Part shown: piece after piece, positions 30,246 to 43,000 of the stretch
Numbering within the stretch: position 1 is the stretch's first letter
Layout of the letters: each line of letters opens with the position of its first letter
From: Lutjanus erythropterus
Lineage: Eukaryota > Chordata > Actinopteri > Lutjaniformes > Lutjanidae
Direction: 5' to 3'
Length of the DNA: 64,000 nt
Assembly: GCA_020091685.1 (NCBI GenBank)
Contig: CM034601.1
Span: 10,356,419 to 10,420,418, forward strand
Position numbers and translations under genes: made by a program
Notes under the pieces: model-generated
What the model was told of the DNA's origin: nothing
Seen by the model: only the letters and a program-made list of their open reading frames with translations
Database searches by the model: none

Positions 30246-30435
30246 TACTGTCACCTGTTAACAGATAACATGTTTACCTGTCAAATGTTCCAACTTTCCC
30301 AGCCTTTTGTTGCCCCTGTTCCAACTGTTCCTCGAACGTGTTGAAGGCATCAAATTCAGAATGAGTGTATATTTACAAAAAACAACAGATCATCATTTTA
30401 AACATTAACTACTTTGTTTGTACAATATTCAGTTG

Positions 30436-30441
30436 AATAAA
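30436..30441 (+). terminator. faxdc2: candidate faxdc2 poly(A) signal
   Basis: AATAAA followed by TGT-containing sequence, the last plus-strand hexamer before the presumed larp1 3' end. Upstream alternatives exist, for example 30121-30126. Confidence 0.4.
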
Positions 30442-30572
30442 TGTCAAAGGCATTAAAGATCACTGCATTCTGTTTTTAAATACATTCATTCATTCATTCC
30501 CTCTCACACAATCAAAATAATCACTCGGAAGTCGTTGTTTGAGGTTTTTTTGTCCGTTTTGTGTTTTTTTTC

Positions 30573-30578
30573 TTTATT
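30573..30578 (-). terminator. larp1: candidate larp1 poly(A) signal
   Basis: TTTATT on the plus strand, that is AATAAA for larp1, about 3.2 kb after its stop codon. Another AATAAA at 30853-30858 is an alternative. Confidence 0.4.
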
Positions 30579-32360
30579 AAGGAAAAGCATAATTACTACA
30601 AATTACAAATAACACTAATAGCGAATCACGTCAGCCTACAAAGCAGATATTATGAATATTAAATGTTATAATACAAGATCTCATTCAAGTATTTTACATT
30701 TTTCCGTTTTATATATTTTTTTTGTTCCTTTTTTCCTTGTTTTCATCTCTTTTTCCTCATGACAAGCCTAGGATATTGTAATGTAATGAACTACTTTAAT
30801 GGTTCATATACAGTTATATCTTATTCATATGGCTTTATGGAATTTTGTCCTTTTTATTTTTTCAGTCTCCAGACATCATAACCAGCCATAATCCTCTGAG
30901 CGACATCACAAACCCCAGCTGGGCTCTTTCTCTCTCTCTTTCTGCTCCTCCCTCCATTTCCACGTCCATCACTCATCTCTCCAGTGTCCGGCCAGCTGGC
31001 CGAGTCCATGTAAAACTGACGAGCGGAGGCTGCGGCGCCCCCTGTAGTCTGTTTGGACAGCTAGCAGCAGTTCGATGCTGATAGAGAAGGCTGAAAACTC
31101 CCAGAACACCTGAAACATCCCCCCCCCCAAACGTCCGGTGACAGGTGATGATCACATTAGAGGGGAAGGATCATGTGACTGTCCCAGGAAGAAAGGCCCC
31201 CTAGTGGCCGTCTGTCCGCAGCCACACACACCAGCTCGCCCATTCAAAGGCTTTGCTGGTTTTGGGGGGGAAATGCATGAGTTTTTTTTTTCTTGTCTGA
31301 ATATTTTGTAGCTCTTATTTTTCTGTCTTTAAACCTCCAGTAAACACTTCGATGCATCAACTGTAAGCCTCTGAAACTGATCCAAATCTCCCTGAAGTTA
31401 AACAAAAAAAAAAAAAAAAAAAAAAGTACAGCTTTGCTTTGCATTTTTACATTTCCAACAATTGTGGATTTTAGAGGAACAAAACGAAGAACGGAAACAC
31501 TGACAGGACAACATGAAATCCAAAGACAAGTGTCCAAAACAGTCTCAAAACTGTCAGGCTTCTTCCAAACTCATTCCTTAACTTTTTTACTCTTTGACTT
31601 GTTGCTCAGGAGCAAAAACTTTGCAGCATGTCAACGGAAAAGTGGGTCTTTTCACTAAGCATCTGCATATCAACATATTTATTAAGACTAAAGATATTTT
31701 TCCAGAAATTCTTACTCAATTTGAACCCCAAAATCAAATAATTTCTCTGCTTTTTTTTAGACTTAGTGTTTATAGAAAACCTGGAGGCTGAAGATTTAAC
31801 AATTAGTTGCTCTGTCATCTTGGCAAAAACATCTTTACAAAAAGGAAAAAAAGGAGCAAATGAACTGTAATTTCAACATGAAATACTAGAACAGATTTAG
31901 TTTTTGCACTGAATACCCTGATGTCAACTTTCCCTTTTGTGTTATTTGTGTAATCATGTTCCCGTTTCTGAAATCCACAGATGTTTTTTTAACGGCCTGA
32001 CACAAACCTCCATCCACCTCCATCATTAAACAACAACAATAACGATGCTAGAAACACTGCAAATTGAAATTAAAAAGCATCAAAAGATAATTATGAGACC
32101 ATAAAAAAAAAAAAAGAAAAAGTTAAAGAGTACATACACGTGTAAGGCAAATATATAATCTGTTCTATAAACAAAATGAGTAGCAGGGAGCTGTAATCAT
32201 TTCTCTTCATCTGTCAGATTCACATTTACATTAGTGGAGGAGAAAAAGAATCACTCTTCGGTTTGATATCATCAGAACTCAAGTCGATCAAAGACCGGAG
32301 GTGGTGTGACAAGAGCGATCCAGTCTTGAATTTTTCTCCACAGCGAGGCAAGACATCGAG

Positions 32361-32362
32361 CC

Positions 32363-32394
<32 letters not shown>

Positions 32395-32402
32395 GTGTGT
32401 GT
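32361..32402. repeat. (TG)n / TATATA microsatellite in larp1 3' UTR
   Basis: TG dinucleotide runs interrupted by TATATA. Confidence 0.9.
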
Positions 32403-32561
32403 TCAGCTTGCTCACGCTGCTACATCTGTACCTGCGTCCACGTTCATGCCTGTAACTGATGTGTGTGTGAAACAGGAAGAGGTGGCGAGGCCCAGTCAGA
32501 GGCCGAAATGTCTCGGGCCTCGTTAGCGTCTCCACCCAAAAGCACCTGCGACAGAGCACGA

Positions 32562-32589
32562 CTCCTCCTCCTCCTCCTCCTCCTCCTCA
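32562..32589. repeat. (CTC)n trinucleotide repeat
   Basis: About nine CTC units on the plus strand, reading GAG repeats in the larp1 mRNA. Confidence 0.9.
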
Positions 32590-32741
32590 CCATCGCTTCT
32601 TCAAGTAATCCAGATTTTGATGATTCCAGTCCTGATCGTCGCTATCGTCAACTGATGGATGGATGTCGAACGGATGGATGGATGCAGCTCGTCTTGACGG
32701 GGGAAGAAGTGGGGAAGTGTTTTTTCCTTTGCTTTTTTTCA

Positions 32742-32767
32742 GGGGAGGGGGAAGGGGGGGGGGGGGG
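32742..32767. repeat. G-run tract (C-rich in larp1 mRNA)
   Basis: GGGG-A-GGGGG-AA followed by 14 G on the plus strand. It could form a DNA quadruplex; the larp1 transcript carries the complementary poly-C tract. Confidence 0.8.
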
Positions 32768-33796
32768 CAAGGCGACAAACTTCCACCAGGTTGACGTGTT
32801 TCAGCACAAAAAGCCACGACTTGCAAAACACAGGGAGGAATTACAGGACTTGTAACAGACCGAGTGACACTTGGAAGACAGTTCAGGGAAGGTGACGGAG
32901 GGAAGTGGAGGACAGTTTGGCAGACAGAGCACCACCTAGTGGCCTCTGCTGGAAATGGTGACTGGATATATGGGTGATTTCAATGCTGTACAATCGACAA
33001 TAAGGTGGCGGGCACAAGTTAGAAGCAGTAAAACCATTAAAATAAGGCAACTTTCAATGATCGTGTCCACACTGAGGGATTCGCAAGTCTTTTTTCTTCT
33101 CTATTTTTATCATTTGGTTCTGTAATGTTTTCCCCCTCAGTGTCCAGCCATAAAGTAAATCAAACATTTTTGAATTTTCAGCCCCTTTCAGCGCCGGGGG
33201 CTCTGCGGATGGAAATGTCAGTCGCTCGGTTCAAACCGCTTTGGTCCGGTTGGATGTCAGGAGCTGCGCGGCCTCCTCCAGCGATGCTTTCAGATGCTCA
33301 GCGTAGTTCAAACTATTTCCAAGTCTCTAATCTCACCACATGCCGAAGAAATAATAATCATAAATCTGAGATCTGGGCGAGGAGTCAAAGATCTGTCAGC
33401 CAGCAGGACAGTGACGATCGAAGAGGGGTCCCAGTGACACAGAGGGGGGTCGCTGTGATAAAGTTTGATAAAGCAAAATAAAAGTCAAATATAAAGTTTT
33501 CCAAGGATCATAAATTATCACTGAACCTCCACCGTGTGGACTGGCAGTGATTTTTTAAAAGAAAAAAAAAAAGAAAAGTGTTTGACACCTCATCCATTCT
33601 TTGCCTCATTAAGACAAAAAAAACTTAAAACTAAATTCTTTCCTTGTTTCTCAAAAGTTGTCTTAGGGGGGAAAAAAAAAATTCTCATGCTTGAATGACG
33701 AGCTGGACACCCCCTCCCCCCTCCTGTGGCGCAGAGAGAACCAGCGACTTGCAGACGTGGTTGAGTTGATCCATGGTGGCCAGCGTGTGTGTGGAG

Positions 33797-34018
33797 TTAC
33801 TTCAGTGTCTTGGCATCTGGCGCGGGGTCAGCGGCGGGGGCTCTCTGGCTGGTGGATTTGGCATCATCCTTGGCTGCTGCGGGGCCCTGGGCGGTGGGGG
33901 CGGGGCTGGGGCCCGAGCCGGCCTGGCTATGGGGCCGGCTGGAGGGCAGAGAGGGGTGCCGGCGGCGACCGTCCCCGCTGGACGAGTGTCTTCTGCGGCC
34001 TCCTTCCTCCATTGGCGG
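33797..34018 (-). CDS. larp1: larp1 exon Q (disordered C-terminus and stop)
   Basis: The acceptor is GGTTCCAG|CCGCCA. It begins [14 protein letters not shown], continues with a Pro/Ala/Ser-rich disordered tail and ends DAKTLK with TAA at 33797-33799. The start and end of the tail resemble mammalian LARP1; the middle has diverged. Confidence 0.94.
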   Translation of the reverse strand, partial: PPMEEGGRRRHSSSGDGRRRHPSLPSSRPHSQAGSGPSPAPTAQGPAAAKDDAKSTSQRAPAADPAPDAKTLK

Positions 34019-37000
34019 CTGGAACCAAAAATAACCAGAGCAGAGGTTAGATGGTGGCTCCTTTTCACAACTTTTAAAAAACAAAATCAGTGCATCATAA
34101 CGCTGGTTAGTTTGTTCGTGTTGCTGTGCAACTTTGGTTAATCACAAAAACACAAAATTCAACAAATGTAAAATTGTTCATTTCACCAATGGAGGCTTTG
34201 AAGAGAAAAACTGAAGAAAAAAGTGTATGAAAGCAAAGTAAAACAAATATTCCCACTAATCAGCCTTGATAACCCTCAAACAATATTCCACTTACATCAA
34301 TTCTGAAATCTTCCAGGCGTTTGAACTTGCTCAGGTACTCCTGCAGCTTGGGGTCGATCTCCAGGGACTTGGCTTTGGAGTATTTAAGGAAGGCCCAGAA
34401 CTTCTCCAGTCCATAAAGCTGGCCTGAGGACACGAGACACAAACATGCAAGTTAGTCCCAGTGGATTAGGTGATGTCTGGATGTGGTGCAGTTACAGTTC
34501 GTCCTCAGATCTGTGCAGTGTTTGTTTCAGGATGTCTCACCAGCCTCGTAGTCTTTAATGGTCTCCTCCTGGAAGTCCTTGAAGATGTCCGGCCTGAACT
34601 TCCTCTCTAGACCGTAGCTGTAGTACCTGAACAGGCACTCCAAACCGTACCTGCAACACACACATTGCGGGAGATGTTAGACAGAACGAAAACGCTGGAA
34701 ATCAAAGTGTTTGGACACGGCTTTGATACGCCCGCTTTAAAAAAAAGTACCCATCCATCACTTCTTACCTGTATCCTTCTTTCCCATCCTCGACCACCAG
34801 CTGTCTGAACTCCTCGTACATCTTCCTGTTGAAGTGATCTCGCAGGAAAAACGACCAGAAGCGGAAGAGTGTGTTCATCTCCTGTGATTGGCCGATTCCC
34901 AGCCGCTTCCGCTCTGTGATTGGTCAAGAGGAGAGAGATAAAGTGAATACGTTTACTTAAAAATACAAGACGATTCTGCAGTATTAACTGATATTTGAAG
35001 TAAACGATTAAGCAGAGGAGAAAGTAGAAAGTGTGTGCGTACCGTTTAGGCAGCGCCGGCGGTACTTGTGGTAAACGTGTTGCGTGAAGCCGTTCTCCTT
35101 GAGCAGCTCGTGTGACGGGTGCTGGAACTTGGGGAGGGACTGAGGCGTGCAGCCGATGTTACCCAGGACAGGGGTGCCCTCTGACGGGCTGGCGTTGGAG
35201 CTGAGAGGGTCAAAGGTGGAGGAGAAGATGGAGAACAAATACATCAAAATACAGTTCGTCCTGAGACTGAGGTCAGACTAAAGTAAAGTCAAAATGCTCC
35301 TCGGTCACCTACGTGTTATTGATGAAAGGGTTTATTGAAATAGTTTAAGGTACATTTTGGAGGCTCCTTCCCTGACGTGGTAAAGTAAGAGACATCTGTG
35401 CCTTTTAGTTTGATTTAAGAGACCCAGTGTTTATTCAAAGGTTGTATGAACACGTTAAGAGACAATTAAGGTATTTTAACACTTATTTAAAAATGTTTGA
35501 GGGATGTCTGACTTTGAAACGACCAAATGAACTAATTAGGTGCCATCAAAACAGAAAATGAATGACCAGTCAGTCACTATGTCAAAAATTCATAGATATA
35601 CACAGGGCAGACGTTTGATGAGAATTCATTCAGTTTGTTTTAAAGAACTGTACCCTGCACGACATCTGATGGCTGAAAATAAACGTGTCACTGCCTTCTG
35701 GGGGACAAACTAAGTAATGAGGAGACCTCAAACATATTTGATATTTTTGCATTGCAACTTATTATCAGTTTGCAGCAAAGATACTGATATATATAGGTGA
35801 TAACATATTTATTGGCTTATTTATCATCTTTATTTTTATTTTTCTCATACTATGTTCATTGTAAATTCCTTGTGTGTGAAAACCTACGTGACAATAAACC
35901 CCGATTATTTATTTGCAGTATTATATATACATATATTCTAGACCAGTCATTCTCAGAAACTGGGTTGTGACCCACAGATGTCGCACAACAAAGAAAACAC
36001 TAATGAAGAAATTCTGCAAAGTAACTACTTTTATCTGGAGTACAGCTTGCACAAAGCGTTTAAAATATGTAGATTGTTCTCATGATGACAGGAAATAAAA
36101 ACAATAAGATGGCCTAAATGTATTTATTTCTCATTTATTAAGTATTTACCAAGTGTGTATGTTTTCAACACGCATAAAATAATATATTCCCAAGATTTAT
36201 TATAAAGGCTTATTGTGAATTGAGTTGCAATGGTTTATCATTTTTAAAAAGTTGGCTCCAGGAAAAAAGTTTGGGAAATACTGGTCTAGAAGTATAACTA
36301 TTTTTTTTACATATTCTGTACAGCTACTAAAGTCCTGCAAGAATTGTTTTTATTAAGCAAGTTTTCAGATCCATTTAATGTCAGAATGAGTAAAAACACT
36401 TTCATCACAAAATAAAATTCAGAGAAACTAAATATCATATTTATCTTGTACTATTTTAGAGCTGAAATCAGTTTTGGCAGCGTCCAGAGGAAGTCTCACC
36501 TGACAGACGCAGTGCGGGAGCGATGCTCTCTGGAGTCCATCACCCAGCCGACGTGACACTCCATGGGAGGGTTGGAGCTGTGTCGGGTCTTCCTCTTCCT
36601 GGGTGTCTGAGGGGTTAGAGAGAAAATTTAAAGGTTTAGTTTGTCAGTTAACACCTACAAATGTTTAGTCAAAGCGTTTTTTTTTTTAAAGCAGGTATTG
36701 GTACATTTCCACCCTCACATGGCGGCCATCTTACCTTGGCATCTACAGGCCGACTTTCCTTCACCACGGGGTAGAAGCGCGGCGTCATGGTCTGGTCCTT
36801 CCTGTGAGGCGTGCGAGGCGTGCGGGGCGTCCGGGCACTGCGGTAGTTGGGCGAGTCAGGCACGGTAGTGGGGAGCGAGCGAGCTATTGAGGAGGGCTCA
36901 GGGGCACCGAAGAGCTTGTTCGCCAAAGCGTCTGTGGGGACTGAGGACACGAGAGGAGAGAAATCAGACGCAATGTGAAGGAGATGTTCGGCGGCTCCTC

Positions 37001-40000
37001 AAACCACAACATTTTCTAATCAAGTCAGTCGGTATCCTTCACTTTTATCTCAGCAGATCCTCTTGAAAGTCATTAAAAGAGAGTCTAATTAAACAGCATC
37101 AGTTGTTTGATAGCTTCATTTGTTTTTCAGTGTGTAAAGAGAAAAGTCATCACTGACTGTCATCATTTTAACTGGATGACAGAGATGAGGACTCTCTGCA
37201 AGACTTTAAAATGAAAAATAACAGTGAATAAAATGAATGAGAGCAGTCTTTAAAATTTAGGAGGAGCTGTCAAAAGGAAACTGATAAGTTGTGAAACTAA
37301 TTACTGTATTGAAGACATCATTTATGTTTGGAAAGTGAGGCTCATTTATATATAATCATACATATAGAGACTAGATGATTAAGTACTCATAAGTAAGAGT
37401 AAGACCAGCTCCCACAGACAGTGTTGCATTATGGGTTGTTTGCAGCCTTAATGCTGCTAGGCTAGAGAGTTTATGATGCTTTTGTTGCCGCAGAGCAATC
37501 AAAACTTTATTTATGTTGTTATTTCTTTTGATTTGGACGCACAAAGTCCTGCACCGAGCGTGAGCCATGAAAGCTGCAGCAACAAGAACTATGTGAATAG
37601 AATAAAAGAAACAGATTCAAGTCGACAGGGGCCGAGTCATCTGTCAGCTCAGAATTACCACCATCACTGAATGTCATGATGTCCAAAAGCCTGACAGGAC
37701 TGTGTGAGTATTTCTGATGACGAGCTGGACAAAAGTGGGATTTACAATGTGATTTAATGGAATAATTTCGCGTTTTAATTTTAGGAGGTAACCAATATTC
37801 AGTGATGAGGACTCTCTCCTCTGACTAACAGTTACGGGAAAGTTTCCCAACGGTCTCAAAGTGTTAAATATCGTTAAACTTCTCTTTTAAATAACAAGTG
37901 TTTGAATGAAAATAGGCGTCTTTTAATAGGTCTTGATAAAAGGTGAGTCATCTTATACTCAGAGTTGTCTTCAGGCAACTCTAAAGCCGATCCCTGAAAG
38001 ATATTTTCAGCCTGTTTGTGCAGTGACGTGGTTCTAGAAGGACCTGAGATGTGTGAAAGGTTAATGTGGACCAGAAAATGTGCAACAGTAAAGAGAAATA
38101 TTAGGAGAGCCTTCTTCATATTGAGTTAAAACCCCACTTTGAATGATCTTTTGAGGGGATTTTTTTTTTTTTTTTTTTTACATAATAAACTAGCAAAGAA
38201 AGAGAAAGGTGAGAAAAATATACTATTTTGTGTAGCAAAAGTGTGTTTTGTCTTCTTCCTCACAGGTTTAACTTTGATTCACCCAGTCAGAGTATCATAC
38301 GAGAGTGTTCATTTCATGTGTTTTCGCGCATCTTCGTGTCCTTACTCTGGTGGGGTCGTGGTGGGCCTGGAGGGACTTCCTGGTTGGGGTCGACAGGGGG
38401 CTCAGGGGTCAGGCAGTCGAACTGTTCGCGGCTGATCAGGTGGACCTTCTTGAAGTTCTCCACCTCTTGCTGTAAAAAGGAGAAAAACAGGCGTTACGAT
38501 TACGGCTCTGACTAACGATTATTTCCTGGATGAATCAATTAGTTGTTTGGTCTACAGAACGGTGAAAAATGTTGGCCAGCGTTCCCAAAACCCAAGATGA
38601 TGTCCTCAAATGTCTTTTATCCACAACCCAAAAATATTCAGTTTACTGTCACAGAGGAGAAAGGAAACCAGAAAGTATTCACATTTAAGAAGCTGGAATC
38701 AGAGAACTTGACTTTTTTTCTTACAAAAATGACTCAATTCATTTAATAATCACTTCATAATCGATCATGAGAACCAAGTAATTATCAGTTATCTGTATCG
38801 ACCGGGAAAAAAAATCCATAGAATGCATCCCCCAGCAGATTGTCAGTTTATTTCAGCTAAAAGATAAAATTATACTTTGCATGGATAAAAGACAGTTTGC
38901 TGGTATTTAAAGGTATCGATAACACACAAGGTGAAATGTGCCTGAATGGAAGCCCAGTACATGTGACAAAGATTAATTTAACAGAATTTCACTGACAAAA
39001 CAAATCTCATGAAAAAGAAATATACACAGGGTTCCTACATCTTTTCCAAAATCATATTCAAGCACTTTTCAAGCATTTTCAAGCTTTTCCAGCACTTTAC
39101 GACTAAATAACACATTTATATATGCTAATATATATTTTATCAAACGGATTAGGCCCATTTCATTTCTTCATCACATTAATATCAGATGTTATTGGGCAAT
39201 TAACATACACAATTATTTTGTTATAGAATTCTACAGAAGAGTGAGAAATTGAAGGAAAACACACTTTAATGTCTGTCAGGCGACTTGTCATCTTATACAA
39301 CCTGACTGAGCCAATATAAAACAATTAGACAATCAACTTTGTTTTAAAATTTTGAGGCAGTCACTTCATTTTGTGTGAAAGGCACTTATATTACTTCTTT
39401 ACCTAAAAAACTATTCAGTCAGATAGAGATTTATTATTAAAATAATGTAATGGCGATTTTACACACTTAATCCAAAATCCAAGCGCACTTCAAACCTTGA
39501 AAAAATTTAAATTTAAGTGTTTTCAAGGATTTCCAGCACCCATAAGAATCCTGTACACACATGAACAAAATATATATATATACATTCATAGCAAAAAAAA
39601 CAAACAGTAACAATAACTTTGAACATAAAGGAAACTGTTAACAAGTGACTCATCGACAGACCTTATCTGCAGTAATCTGGAGATTGAGATGTAGCAGCAA
39701 AACATGGCTGCCAAAAACACTCTTTTCACCCTCATGCTGACGTCGCTAACTGATCTGACAACAACCAGCTGCGTTACATCAACACACACACACAAACCCT
39801 GAATTTTCCAGGTGTGAAAACCCCCTAATGACAAAACAGTCAGTTCTATAACAGCAGCAGCAGCTCATTTAAAATCTACTGTAAACACACAAATTTTCAT
39901 GTACGAGTCTCCGAATGTTCGATTAATTCACTAAGATCACCACGTGCGACTCACACTCGGCCCTTCTCTCCACCAAGTCTCCTCGCCGGGTCTTCGAGCG

Positions 40001-43000
40001 TCCATCTTTGATCCCCCTGCAGCCCGTCAGCTCGAGCCTTCAGGCCGAGGCCTTGTGTGCGGGGGTTTATTTATAAACAAGCGTCCTCTGTTCCACACGC
40101 AGCTGGACGAGTGCTGGCGAGCACGTGAAGGCCCCACAATGAGCTCAACAATGCTACAATGGCAACAAAAACTAAACAAAACAAACTTTCTGTTCTGTGT
40201 CGGGTTTCCATGTCCAGAAACAGCTCCAACTGGAGGGGAATTAATCTACTCGTCGTCTGGTCTTGGGCAGAAACACCTCCAATATGACGCAACATGGAAG
40301 CTGGCAGAAGAGGTGGCCTCGAGTAACCCGTCACTACAGGTTGTTTTATTAGATCCCCAAACTCTACAGTGACACTCGGAGACTTTCTGGTCTACATGGC
40401 CTCATTTTTATTGAAAGTAGGAGCTCCTGATTTATGTTTTTTTTCTGAAAAAAATCTAGAATTTATCTGTTTATTTTAATTACTGAAAAACGGGAAAAAA
40501 ACATCAGATTTTATAAATAACTTCAGCACAAACTAACTTATTTAAAAGTGATTGTGGAGCTAAATGAGCAGCCAATGTGTGCTTTCATCCTATTTTAACG
40601 TCATCTACGATTATCAGGAGAATTTTCTGAGCTGCCAACATCTACAGACAATTTGATTCTACTGTAAATGTGGTTTTCAGTGTCTACTTGAAGCAAACCT
40701 AGAAAATTCAGTTGAAAAATGGTCTAAACAGACCTACAACAACAAAAAAAAAGGGGGGGGGGGTTGGTGACAATCAATCAAATTTTACTTCAAAAATATT
40801 TTATTATGATGCATTTTTCAGCTTTGTCGCCCAGGCTGACTGGAAACTTTTAACATATTATTTACATTTAATTGCCCAACCCTAATTTATAGGCTTAGTG
40901 ACGAGTGAACCTCGGGTATCTCAGCTCCGATAGTCGTCACACCCTAAACTTGATTTAAAAGAATCATTCAAAGGTCAACCATAAAAAAAAAATGGCCTCA
41001 CCTTGATGGTGGCGTACTCCGGCTCGTACGTGTCGTCCCACAGGTCCTGCTCGTAGTAGAACAGCCCGTCGTTGATCACTTTGACCAGCTCGCTGGTCAG
41101 CTTGGCGCGCGACGTGTGGTGTCCCGTGCGGTCGCCGCCCGGGTGCTTCCTCAGGTAGGGCGGCGTCTGCGTCACGATCAAGATCTTGTTGACGTCGTGG
41201 TCGTCGATCTCGCCGTCCGTTTCCTCGTCCGACCAGTCGGTGAAGGTGTTGCGCCTCCCGTCCATCTGCTCCATCTCCTCGTCGAACATGAAGTCGAGCT
41301 CTTCTGGTTCGTCCTGCTCCGCTCCGTCCTGGAAAATCAATATGTTCATCACCATTTTTGATCACTTTGAACTGCTGGATTCAGTTTGGGAAATCATTAA
41401 AAGTAGTTTGATAATCAAACAACACAGCTGCATTCTGAAAAATGCAAGAAATAGCGACAATTAGTTGATTACTTGATTTGATCTTCAGAAAATTCTAAAT
41501 AAAAACACTTAAGGAGGATCAATTCGTCATTTAAACTCATTCAAATCATTTAAAAAATGCTAAATATACGTTGGCTTCAGCGGGATGCTTTTTTTTTTTT
41601 TACATATCTATGTGTACATATCTTTATATACTTCTATTTTCTTAATTTTTCTATGCTTATATATTTTTCTATTCTTGAATGGGAGCATCTGTAACATGAG
41701 CAGTTTTCCTCAGGGAACATAAAGTATTTCTGATTCTGAAATCCTTGCGAATTCAAAAATGAGCTTTCAGTGCAATTTCCTGACAAGTTTATTGGATTAA
41801 ATGACTAATGGACATAACAAAAGAGATGAAAATCTTTAGCTGCAGCTTTCGAAATAATAATACACACAATAAATAAACGAATTACACAATAAATTACAAT
41901 ACATACAATAATAAGACAACATGCAGAGTTATGGCAGCAGTAACAGGCACGGTTCTAGTCTGAATAGTGTTCACAAAGTTATTGAATTTGGTATGAAAGA
42001 CTTGTCATAAATGTGTTAGAAAGGTTGCTGCAACGGCTCTGTAGGTTGTGTTATGAATTCTTTAGAAAAGGAGATGAACAGGATCAGACACAAACTGTCT
42101 GGCTTTTTGTTTCACCTGTGTTTTATATATGCAGCCCAGTTTTTCCTGCTCTTTTCCAGTAATGTTGTTTGCTTCCTGGACAGTCTGTTTTTGTTCTTAG
42201 CCCTCAGGTGTCCAACACCATGTACATGTTAAATGTTAAATTACTTTCACCAGAGCTCTTGCTCATATCAAATGAACCCAATTCCATCATTAGATACAAA
42301 TGCTGCATTGCTTTTTTAAAAATGTTTTCTGTGCGGGCTGTAAAAGTCCAAAGTGCAATCAACAAAGGTTCCTCCACCAGAATACAACAGTTTTCTTCCT
42401 CACCTTAGTTCCTGAGGTAGCAGGGGAGGGCGAGGGGCCAGACTGGGGCACCGGGGAGCGAGTGGACTCGTCCTTTTCCTTCTGCAACGAGGGGGCCTTC
42501 ATCAGTGAACCAGCAACACCGACCACACAGGAGGAGGAGGAGGAGGAGGAGGAGGGGGAGGGGAAGGAGGAGGAGGTAAGGGAGCATGAAAAAAAGTGAA
42601 TGGATGGAGAAATGGACTCAGACATGAAAAGTTAAAGAATAAGATGAGGTGATAGGAAACTAATTTAACAGTAGTTTTGTGTAAAATGCATGCATGAAAT
42701 GCCTTTAGTATCAGGGCACCTCTGCAGCACCACAGTATGCTACTTTGCAATTTGAATATTGCATTTGGCAATATTGCAATTTCCACAACATTGCAATCAA
42801 TTGTGCAGCTCCAGTTTTAGCATTTTAAAAACCACTGATGAAGTAATTACAAATATTTTAAACTCTTCTCCTTTGCTGGTAGGTGGCCATGTATGCATGC
42901 ATCATGGTACATATAAATCCACTGAACAGCAACCTGAATAAAATGATCAGATGAGTGAGTGGTCCTGAGTTTCACCTTCTCTGTGCTGACCTTTGGTCTG

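Larger units (their letters stand above)
28221..30460 (+). other. faxdc2: faxdc2 3' UTR (inferred extent)
   Basis: This runs from the stop codon to the AATAAA at 30436-30441. An alternative AATAAA lies at 30121-30126. Two dispersed repeats are embedded (29741-30050 and 30151-30245). The exact 3' end is an inference. Confidence 0.45.
30555..33796 (-). other. larp1: larp1 3' UTR (inferred extent)
   Basis: Sequence after the larp1 stop with no further exons required. In the mRNA sense it contains a (GAG)n run (32562-32589), a C-rich tract (32742-32767), (CA)n with TATATA (32361-32402) and a long U run near 31400. Its length of about 3.2 kb is similar to what I recall for mammalian LARP1. A short coding-like open frame sits at 33231-33326. 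Confidence 0.5.
35201..36499 (-). other. larp1 intron L-M
   Basis: AT-rich. It includes a LINE/SINE-like 3' tail near 35845-35905 and a fold-back element at 35938-36289. Confidence 0.65.
38470..41001 (-). other. larp1 intron I-J
   Basis: It contains a GGGCTGCAACTAATGATT-family repeat (38503-38795) and the second GGGTTCCTACA repeat (39029-39555). The open frame at 39944-40372 has no family similarity or splice support. Confidence 0.65.

Noticed and set aside
32463..32855. 130-codon plus-strand frame in the larp1 3' UTR
   Set aside because: It consists of simple repeats (CTC, G runs) read as Leu and Gly runs; no gene.
39944..40372. 142-codon plus-strand open frame in larp1 intron I-J
   Set aside because: No similarity recognised and no start context of note. 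It may be repeat-derived; not called.
41116..41464. Open frames antisense to larp1 exon I
   Set aside because: Mirror frames of a GC-rich coding exon; the minus strand clearly encodes LARP1.
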